Source: Pseudomonadota bacterium
GTDB lineage: Bacteria; Pseudomonadota; Alphaproteobacteria; Reyranellales; Reyranellaceae
Length of the DNA stretch: 64,000 nucleotides
Assembly: GCA_018240685.1 (NCBI GenBank)
Contig: JAFEFG010000006.1
Span: 1-64,000, forward strand
Direction of reading: 5' to 3'
The position numbers and the translations under genes are program-made. This document shows, in pieces, positions 56,972 through 64,000 of the stretch (within the stretch, counting starts at the first letter, position 1; each line of letters starts with the position of its first letter). A model generated the notes under the pieces. It saw only the letters and a list, made by a program, of their open reading frames with translations, searched no databases and had not been told where the DNA came from.

Positions 56972-58036
56972 TCAGGCGCGCGCCTTCACCATGGACCAGG
57001 CGAGATCGGCCATCGCCGTGGCGCGATTGCCGTACTTGGTCGCCGTGGTCGAGGAGGCATTGCCGTCGAGGCCGCGCTTGTAGACGCCCTGGACGATCGA
57101 CGCGAGCCTGAACAGCGAAAAGGCGAGGTAGAAGTCCCAGTGCTCGATGCTCTTGCGGCCGGTACGGCGCGCATAGGCGGCGAGATATTCCTGTTCGGTC
57201 GGGATGCCGAAGGCCTTGAGGTCCATGCCGGCATAGCCGCCGGACGCGCCGAAGCCCTCGCCGAAATGGTACATCATGCAGTTGTAGCCGAGATCGGCGA
57301 GCGGATGGCCGAGCGTGCTGAGCTCCCAGTCGAGCACGGCGATGATGCGCGGCTCGGTGGGATGGACCACCGTGTTGCCGAGCCGGTAGTCGCCGTGGTT
57401 GATCCGCGTTTCGTCGCCCGGCGGAATGTTGGCGGGCAGCCACTTCTTCAGGAGTTCCATCGATTCGATGTGCTCCGTCTGGGCGAGGTCGTACTGGCTC
57501 GACCAGCGCGCGATCTGGCGCGGGATGTATTGGCCCTCCCGCCCATAGTCGCCCAGCCCGACGGCGCGATAGTCGACGTTATGGATGCGGGCGAGCACGT
57601 CGTTCATGGAGTCGAAGATCCTGCCGCGGTCGGCAGGCGAAACGTCGGCCATCTTCGGATCGGCGAAGATCCGGCCCGGCATGTATTCCATGATGTAGAA
57701 GGCGGTGCCGATCACCGTATCGTCCTGGCACAGGGCGTAGGGCTTGGGCACGGGCACGTCGGTGTGGTCCGAGAGAGCCTTGATGACGCGATATTCGCGA
57801 TCGACCTGATGGGCCGAGGGCAGGAGCTTGCCCGGCGGCTTCTTGCGCAGCACGTACATCCGCTCGGTGCCGTCCGTTACGTGGAACGTCGGGTTGCTCT
57901 GGCCGCCCTCGAACTGCAGAACGCGGATCGGCCCCCGGAAGCCGTCGATATTGCTTTTCATGTACTCGGCCAGGCGGGCCTCGTCGAAAAGGTGGGCTTC
58001 ACGCACCGGTGTGAGATTCGGGGGCAGGTTGGACAT
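56972..58036 (-). CDS. APH-like phosphotransferase family protein (ACAD10-type)
   Basis: A 354-residue kinase-fold protein. The ATP-binding part is FEGGQSNPTFHVTDG with MYVLRKKPPG; the catalytic loop is INHGDYRLGNTVV and the metal motif AVLDWELSTLGHPL. This is the group fused to acyl-CoA dehydrogenases in ACAD10, which phosphorylate 4-hydroxyacyl-CoAs. The convergent Mla operon ends 13 bases away. No acyl-CoA dehydrogenase adjoins, but there is an acyl-CoA ligase 1.2 kb away. Confidence 0.87.
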   Translation of the reverse strand: MSNLPPNLTPVREAHLFDEARLAEYMKSNIDGFRGPIRVLQFEGGQSNPTFHVTDGTERMYVLRKKPPGKLLPSAHQVDREYRVIKALSDHTDVPVPKPYALCQDDTVIGTAFYIMEYMPGRIFADPKMADVSPADRGRIFDSMNDVLARIHNVDYRAVGLGDYGREGQYIPRQIARWSSQYDLAQTEHIESMELLKKWLPANIPPGDETRINHGDYRLGNTVVHPTEPRIIAVLDWELSTLGHPLADLGYNCMMYHFGEGFGASGGYAGMDLKAFGIPTEQEYLAAYARRTGRKSIEHWDFYLAFSLFRLASIVQGVYKRGLDGNASSTTATKYGNRATAMADLAWSMVKARA

Positions 58037-58179
58037 CGTTGTGACTTCTCTGTGGCATTTCCTGAAAACAGGGCTTTTCTAACATCTCTCATCCCGTTTT
58101 GGAGGGATGTTTGGGGAGAGGGCGGCGTAGCGACTCTCAAGGCGGCACATCGGCTGCCGACATACGCCCAGAGGACCTC

Positions 58180-59133
58180 ATGTCAAGACTTCGCCACATC
58201 CCTTACGCGGCGCTTGCGGCGGGTAGTTTGCTCGTCGCCGGCGGCGCGCACGCGCAGTCGATGTACGGCATCGACCAGCGTCAGGCCGACCAACAGCAGC
58301 GGATCAATCGCGGTGTCCGCGACGGGCAGCTCACGCCCGGCGAGGCCGCGCGTCTCGATCAGGGCCAGCGCGCCATCGATCGGGCGCAGTCCCGCGCCGC
58401 GGCCGACGGTCATGTCTCGCCTCAGGAGCGGCAGCACATCGACAGCATGACCGATCGCGAGGGACGTGCGATCTCTCGCGACACCCATAACGACCGTACC
58501 GCTTTCGGGGGCCGCGACGGCTGGGGCCGCGAGGGCGGCCGCGATCGCGACGGCTGGCGCGGCCGCGATGGTGACGGCCGTGGCGGTCGCGACGGATGGG
58601 ATCGACATGATGCCGACCGCCGGGACTGGGGTCGCGACCGCGGCGATCGCCGACAGGCGGATGGCCGCGACTGGGGCCGCGATCACAACTGGAATGGCAA
58701 TCACTACGGCTGGAACCAGAATGGCCAGCACGGCGGGAACGGTGGTCCGCAGGGCCAGCCGCAGCCCGGCGCGCAGCGTTCCTGGAACGGCACTTCCGGC
58801 CAGGGCGGCTGGCAGCAGCATGGCTCGGGTTATGCGAGCGGTGCGTCCGGTAACGGCGGCTCGTACGCTCAGGCCCCGTCCGGCCAGAGCAACGGCGGCA
58901 GGCAGAGTGGCGGGTGGCAGCACAATGGCGGCGCCTCCAGCGGCGGCGTGACGTCTTCGCCGTCGACCGGTCAGCAGGGCTGGAGCGGCGGGCAGACCCG
59001 TACCGCCAGCACCTCCGGCAACGGTTATGGCGCCAGCTACGGTGCGGCCCCGTCCGGTGGTGGCCGGTCCTTCGGCGGCGGAACCTCCGGCGGCAGCTCT
59101 GGCGGCGGCCGCAGCTTCGGAGGGCGCCGGTAG
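58180..59133 (+). CDS. Secreted glycine-rich protein with EF-hand-like start
   Basis: A 317-residue exported protein with a Sec signal (MSRLRHIPYAALAAGSLLVAGGAHAQ). Residues 27-105 hold two similar helical units, RDGQLTPGEAARLDQGQ and ADGHVSPQERQHIDSM, with EF-hand-like D-G-x-(L/V)-(T/S) loops. From about 110 on it is low-complexity: GRD/RDW/DGW repeats up to 180 and then glycine-, serine- and glutamine-rich runs with GGRSFGG repeats at the end. The tail is likely disordered. Function unknown; such proteins sit in the periplasm or envelope. It is monocistronic and ends at a strong hairpin. Confidence 0.85.
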   Translation: MSRLRHIPYAALAAGSLLVAGGAHAQSMYGIDQRQADQQQRINRGVRDGQLTPGEAARLDQGQRAIDRAQSRAAADGHVSPQERQHIDSMTDREGRAISRDTHNDRTAFGGRDGWGREGGRDRDGWRGRDGDGRGGRDGWDRHDADRRDWGRDRGDRRQADGRDWGRDHNWNGNHYGWNQNGQHGGNGGPQGQPQPGAQRSWNGTSGQGGWQQHGSGYASGASGNGGSYAQAPSGQSNGGRQSGGWQHNGGASSGGVTSSPSTGQQGWSGGQTRTASTSGNGYGASYGAAPSGGGRSFGGGTSGGSSGGGRSFGGRR

Positions 59134-59157
59134 GTCGGACGGAAACAACGGGTGATG

Positions 59158-59190
59158 AAGCCGGCGGCCTCGCAAGGGGCCGCCGGCTTT
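59158..59190. terminator. Strong bidirectional terminator hairpin
   Basis: AAGCCGGCGGCC (59158-59169) pairs perfectly with GGCCGCCGGCTT (59178-59189) around an 8-base loop, a 12-bp stem followed by T. It lies between the convergent glycine-rich protein gene and the acyl-CoA ligase gene. Confidence 0.8.
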
Positions 59191-59196
59191 GTCGTA

Positions 59197-60756
59197 TCAG
59201 TTGACCTGCCGCTGCCTGTCGCCCCAGTAGGCCTTGCGCAGCTCGCGCTTGAGGATCTTGCCGGTGGGATTGCGCGGCAGCGCGTCGATGAAGTCGACGG
59301 ATTTCGGCAGTTTGTAGCCCGCGATCCTGCCGCGAGCCCATTCGACGAGTTCGCCGGCTGTCACCTCGACGCCGGCCTTGACGACGACGACGGCCTTCAC
59401 GGCCTCGCCCCAGCGTACATCGGGGACGCCGATCACGGCGACGTCGGCCACTGCCGGATGTCCGAACAGCGCACTCTCGACTTCGGCGGGATAGATGTTC
59501 TCGCCGCCGGAGACGATCATGTCCTTCACGCGGTCGTAGATGTAGAGGTAGCCCTTCTCGTCGAGGTAGCCCGCGTCGCCAGTGAAGAACCAGTCGCCTT
59601 TGACCGCTCGCGCCGTCGCCTCCGGCAACTTCCAGTAGCCGCCCATGACCTGCGGCGAGCGGATGGCGATCTCACCCACCTCGCCGGGCGGAAGGTCGCG
59701 GCCGTCGTCCCCGACGATGCGCAGCTCCACTTCCTTCTGCGCGTAGCCGCAGGAGAGCAGCTTCTTCGCATCGGACGGGTCATGGTCCTCCGGTGGCAGG
59801 AGCGTGATCGCCCCCGTCGTCTCGGTCAGTCCGTAGACCTGCTGGAAGCCGCATCCGAAGGTGGTCATGGCCTGCTTCAGCAACTCGGCCGGAATGGGCG
59901 CCGCGCCGTAGACGATCAGGCTCAGGCTCGACAGGTCCGTCTCGACGACCTCAGGCGCCTGCATCAGGAAGAGGATCATCGCGGGCACCAGGAGAACGAC
60001 TTCGATGCGTTCGCTCTGGATGATGTCGAGGATCTGCCGGGGGACGAACTCGCGGACCACGTGGTTGGTCGCCCCCGCATAGAGGCCAGCCATTCCCCAG
60101 CCGGCACCGCCGATATGGAACATGGGCAGGCAGACCAGGCTGCGGCGGCCGGGCTCGAGGCGCCAACTCTCCGCCCACGAGCGGAACATGAAGGCGAAGT
60201 TCGAGTTGGTGAGCTCGGCGCCCTTGGGCAGCCCGGTCGTGCCGCTGGTGTAGAACTGCACGGCGGTATCGGACGGTTGCGCCGGGAGGCACGGATCGAC
60301 AGCGGCGTGGCGGTCGCGCCAGGACGCGAAGGGCTCCCATCCCGGATGGGTGCCGGACAGTGAAACGATCTTTCTCACGTTATGCAATGCGTCGCGGATC
60401 TCGTCGATGACAGGGAAGAATTCCTCGCCCACGAACAGGATCTCGGCACCCGCGTCGTTCAGGATGTGCAGCACTTCCGGCGGTGCAAGCCGCCAGTTCA
60501 CCGACACCGTGACCGCACCGACCTTGGACACGCCAAACAGCAATTCGAAGAAGAGGTCGCTGCTCTTGTCGAGGTGGGCCACCCGCGACCGAGGTTGGAT
60601 ACCTTCGGCGAGCAGGCCCTGTGCTACGCGGTTGGAGGCGTCATGCAGCCGCCCGTAGGCGGTCCGGCGCCCTTCGTGGACGAGGGCGATCGCCTCCGGC
60701 CGTTCGGCGGCGTGTGTGCGCACGATGTCGGCCAATCCGACCATTTGCATGCCCAT
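59197..60756 (-). CDS. AMP-dependent acyl-CoA synthetase/ligase
   Basis: A 519-residue adenylate-forming enzyme: P-loop YTSGTTGLPKGA, VYGLTETTGA, WFFTGDAGYLD and YDRVKDMIVSGGENIYPAEVE (core motifs), with the catalytic lysine in NPTGKILKRELR. The length and SGGENIYPAEVE place it with the FadD/FadD3-type medium and long-chain ligases. It is divergent from the UDP-glucuronate decarboxylase gene and monocistronic. The acid is unknown. Confidence 0.92.
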   Translation of the reverse strand: MGMQMVGLADIVRTHAAERPEAIALVHEGRRTAYGRLHDASNRVAQGLLAEGIQPRSRVAHLDKSSDLFFELLFGVSKVGAVTVSVNWRLAPPEVLHILNDAGAEILFVGEEFFPVIDEIRDALHNVRKIVSLSGTHPGWEPFASWRDRHAAVDPCLPAQPSDTAVQFYTSGTTGLPKGAELTNSNFAFMFRSWAESWRLEPGRRSLVCLPMFHIGGAGWGMAGLYAGATNHVVREFVPRQILDIIQSERIEVVLLVPAMILFLMQAPEVVETDLSSLSLIVYGAAPIPAELLKQAMTTFGCGFQQVYGLTETTGAITLLPPEDHDPSDAKKLLSCGYAQKEVELRIVGDDGRDLPPGEVGEIAIRSPQVMGGYWKLPEATARAVKGDWFFTGDAGYLDEKGYLYIYDRVKDMIVSGGENIYPAEVESALFGHPAVADVAVIGVPDVRWGEAVKAVVVVKAGVEVTAGELVEWARGRIAGYKLPKSVDFIDALPRNPTGKILKRELRKAYWGDRQRQVN

Positions 60757-60868
60757 GATGCGTCGCTCCCTGATCTCTTCTTATGCGCGCTGGAGTGCGA
60801 CGGATTGGGAGTGATTTCAAGGCCTTGATCGCCTAGTGTCGATTTGGACGAGTGTCTTCTGGGGTGTC

Positions 60869-61840
<972 letters not shown>

Positions 61841-61882
61841 CGGCTTGGGTGCGCCCTCCGGACGGCGGCGCGCCCGTGACGG

Positions 61883-62905
61883 CTACTGCGCTGCGACGGC
61901 GCGCGGCAGGGCGTTCACAACGGAGGCCTTGCCCGACGTGATCTCGTCGTAGATCCACTTGTAGGTCTTGGCCATGCCGTCCTCGAGGCGGATGGACGGC
62001 GCCCAGTGCAGCAGCTTCTTGATCAGCGTGTTGTCGCTGTTGCGGCCGCGCACGCCCTTGGGCGCGTCGAGGTTGTAGTTCCGCTTGAGCTTCACGCCGG
62101 CGATGTTCTCGACGATGTCGACGAGGCGGTTGATGCTGACCAGTTCGTCGCTGCCGATGTTCAACGGCTCGACGATGTCGCTCTCGGCGAGCTTGATGGT
62201 GCCCTCGGTGCAGTCGTCGATATACATGAAGGAGCGCGTCTGCTCGCCGTCGCCCCAGATCTCGATCTCGTGCTTGCCCGACAGCTTGGCCTGGATGACC
62301 TTGCGGCAGATCGCGGCCGGCGCCTTCTCGCGCCCGCCGTCATAGGTGCCTTCCGGACCATAGACGTTGTGGTAGCGCGCGACGCGGGTGGCGATGCCGT
62401 AGTCTTCACGGTAGTGCCGCGCCATGCGTTCGCTGAAGAGCTTCTCCCAGCCGTAGCCGTCTTCCGGCAGCGCGGGGTAGGCGTCTTCCTCCTTGAGGGC
62501 GGTGACGTTGGCGTCGGTCTGCTTGTCGCCGTTGTAGACGCACGCCGACGACGAATAGAAGAAGCGCTCGACGCCGGCTTCCTTTGCGGCCACCAGCATG
62601 TGCGTGCTGATCAGCACCGACAGCATGCATTCGGCCTTATGCGTCTCGATGAAGCCCATTCCGCCCATGTCGGCGGCCAGGTTGTAAACCATCCGGGCGC
62701 CCTTGGTGGCGGCACGGCAGGGCTCGAGCAGCGCGAGGTCGCCCACCTGATTCTCGACGCCCGGGATCTTCTGGTACCATTCGTTGAGTGGCTTCACATC
62801 GACCGCACGGATATTGGTGTGACCGCGCTGCTGGAGTACTCGGACCAGATGGCCGCCGATGAAACCACCGGCGCCGGTGACGACCACGAGATCATCCTTG
62901 GACAT
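61883..62905 (-). CDS. GDP-mannose 3,5-epimerase-like NAD-dependent epimerase
   Basis: A 340-residue extended SDR: VTGAGGFIGGHLV, NLAADMGGMGFIE, the Cys in SSSACVYN and Y-G-W-E-K in DGYGWEKLFSERM. ADMGGMG and the active-site Cys are the marks of GDP-mannose 3,5-epimerase (GME), which converts GDP-mannose to GDP-L-galactose or GDP-gulose. Bacterial members act in exopolysaccharide or O-antigen sugar synthesis. It converges on the UXS gene, 42 bases apart. Confidence 0.85.
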   Translation of the reverse strand: MSKDDLVVVTGAGGFIGGHLVRVLQQRGHTNIRAVDVKPLNEWYQKIPGVENQVGDLALLEPCRAATKGARMVYNLAADMGGMGFIETHKAECMLSVLISTHMLVAAKEAGVERFFYSSSACVYNGDKQTDANVTALKEEDAYPALPEDGYGWEKLFSERMARHYREDYGIATRVARYHNVYGPEGTYDGGREKAPAAICRKVIQAKLSGKHEIEIWGDGEQTRSFMYIDDCTEGTIKLAESDIVEPLNIGSDELVSINRLVDIVENIAGVKLKRNYNLDAPKGVRGRNSDNTLIKKLLHWAPSIRLEDGMAKTYKWIYDEITSGKASVVNALPRAVAAQ

Positions 62906-63206
62906 GAAAAAGCCTTTCAATCGACGCGTGAGGGGCTGTTTACCTGAATTTTCAAAGACTTGCGACCGGGTCGCGAGCCCTCGCGAAGCCCCGTCGCGGC
63001 AGGGCCTCTGCACGGAGTGTTCGTTTGCTCGTCCAAATCGCGCCCGTCAAGCCGTTCGGCATCGCAAAACGGGTTTGTGACCGGGATGGTCACAGCAACC
63101 GGCCGGAAAATTGCAGCAATTCCCGCGTTTTAATGTCGACCTTGTCCCCGGTCGGCACGTCGGTCCTGCTTGCCTTATCCCCGGGACGGGAGATAACTGG
63201 ACGTGA
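62906..63206. promoter_or_regulatory. Divergent promoter region with TGTGACC palindrome
   Basis: A 301-base gap without a recognisable gene, between the GME-like gene (-) and the carbamoyltransferase gene (+). It carries a perfect dyad TGTGACC-GGGAT-GGTCACA at 63076-63094. The spacing between TGTGA and TCACA is 9, so it is not a standard CRP site (6). Both promoters should lie here. No terminator or RNA gene was seen. Confidence 0.4.
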
Positions 63207-64000
63207 ATGACTTATATTTTAGGGCTCAACGCCTATCACGCCGATGCGGCGGCCTGTCTGATCAAAGACGGCGAACTGGTTGCCGCTGTTGAAGAGGAGC
63301 GGTTCCGGCGCATCAAGCATTGGGGCGGCTTCCCCAGCGAAGCGATCCGCTATTGCCTCGCCGAGGCGGGCATTACGCTTGCCGACGTTGCCCACGTCGC
63401 CGTCAACACTGACAACAGGGCCCATCGCTGGCGGAAGCTCGCCTACGTGCTGACCGCCGGCGTCAGTCCCGGCTATGTGCTGAAACGGCTCCGAGCACGC
63501 CGGGAGCGGACCGACATCGCCGGCAACCTCAAGGAACATCTGCCCGAGCAGGAGTTCCGCGGCACCGTGCATGCGGTCGAGCATCACCTTTGCCACCTTG
63601 CTTCGGCATTCCTCGTGTCGCCCTTTCCCCGTGCGGTCGCGGTGTCGGTGGACGGCTTCGGCGATTTCTCCTCGGCGGCCTGGGGGCTGGGAGAGGGCGG
63701 CAAGCTCGCCGTCGAAGGCGGCGTCTATTTTCCGCATTCGCTCGGTGTCTTCTACGAGTCGATGACGCAGTTCATCGGCTTTCCCCACTATGGCGATGAA
63801 TACAAGGTGATGGGGCTCGCGCCGTACGGCGAGCCGCGCTTCGTCGACCAGATGCGGGATATCGTCCGCCTCAACAACGACGGCACTTTCGAGCTCAACC
63901 TTCGCTACTTCCGCCATGCCTCGGGCGAGGGGGCGAACTACGAGGTGAAGGACGGCATCCCGTCGGGAGGACGGCTGTGGGCCGACCGGCTGACCGGATT
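63207..64000 (+). CDS. NodU/CmcH-family carbamoyltransferase (partial, runs off the window)
   Basis: The first 264 codons of a carbamoyltransferase. MTYILGLNAYHADAAACLIKDG, AAVEEERFRRIKHWGGFPSEAI, VEHHLCHLASAFL and SVDGFGDFSS are the N-terminal YrdC-partner/Kae1-like domain motifs of NodU, with the metal-binding HHLCH. The enzyme transfers a carbamoyl group from carbamoyl phosphate to a sugar hydroxyl, as in Nod factors or decorated polysaccharides. ATG 63207 is set by the family start; the C-terminal part lies beyond the window. Confidence 0.88.
   Translation, partial: MTYILGLNAYHADAAACLIKDGELVAAVEEERFRRIKHWGGFPSEAIRYCLAEAGITLADVAHVAVNTDNRAHRWRKLAYVLTAGVSPGYVLKRLRARRERTDIAGNLKEHLPEQEFRGTVHAVEHHLCHLASAFLVSPFPRAVAVSVDGFGDFSSAAWGLGEGGKLAVEGGVYFPHSLGVFYESMTQFIGFPHYGDEYKVMGLAPYGEPRFVDQMRDIVRLNNDGTFELNLRYFRHASGEGANYEVKDGIPSGGRLWADRLTG

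Noticed and set aside
63076-63094. CRP/FNR binding site
   Set aside because: TGTGA and TCACA are 9 bases apart instead of 6 and no FNR-type TTGAT half-sites are seen.

Overview
The window is GC-rich, densely packed DNA with short intergenic gaps, overlapping ATGA/GTGA gene junctions and many ABC uptake systems, SDRs, acyl-CoA enzymes and orphan substrate-binding proteins. Together these suggest the chromosome of a metabolically versatile alphaproteobacterium of the Reyranella/Bradyrhizobium kind. That placement is inferred from gene content; no rRNA or marker tree is available. I saw no rRNA, tRNA, CRISPR array, integrase, transposase or phage gene.

Layout. 0-5 kb: the tail of an unknown gene, a persulfide dioxygenase-rhodanese fusion, an oxygenase plus family-5 binding protein pair, and an SDR. 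4.9-9.5 kb: a LysR regulator divergent from a PhyH-type 2-oxoglutarate dioxygenase followed by a PhnD-PhnE-PhnC-like importer, a candidate uptake-plus-oxidation module for a phosphonate or reduced-phosphorus compound. 9.5-12.9 kb: an IDO-type amino-acid dioxygenase divergent from a NitT/TauT-type importer, closed by a 98-bp inverted repeat. 14.0-20.3 kb: an ECF sigma factor, an NrsF-type anti-sigma factor and NrtS, then two divergent operons. One is VKOR, Tes-like radical SAM protein and methyltransferase; the other is thioredoxin, CcdA and a secreted unknown protein. Both are preceded by the same TGTAAC-N17-CGAA promoter, so this looks like one sigma-controlled thiol-redox/radical-SAM regulon and is the most interesting locus of the window.

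20.3-31.2 kb: on the minus strand, an orphan binding protein, two SDRs, and a branched-chain-type livHMGF importer with an acyl-CoA ligase and two tandem paralogous binding proteins. 31.3-42.3 kb: acyl-CoA dehydrogenase, two thioesterases, a transglutaminase-like protein with an MFS exporter, a methyltransferase, an AraC-HTH/TPR regulator, an SDR, an M20 peptidase, an epoxide-hydrolase-like enzyme and a fatty acid desaturase, with an AT-rich patch near 40.3 kb.

42.4-53.2 kb: a lipoprotein, 2,2-dialkylglycine decarboxylase with an HCCA-isomerase-like protein, a class I amidotransferase, QmcA/NfeD membrane proteins, two MFS transporters, rhodanese, acetamidase/formamidase, RlmJ and PPK2. 53.2-57.0 kb: a complete Mla-type lipid transport operon. 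57.0-64.0 kb: an APH-like phosphotransferase, a glycine-rich secreted protein, an acyl-CoA ligase, and the start of a surface-polysaccharide locus (UDP-glucuronate decarboxylase, GDP-mannose-3,5-epimerase-like protein, and a NodU-type carbamoyltransferase cut by the window end).
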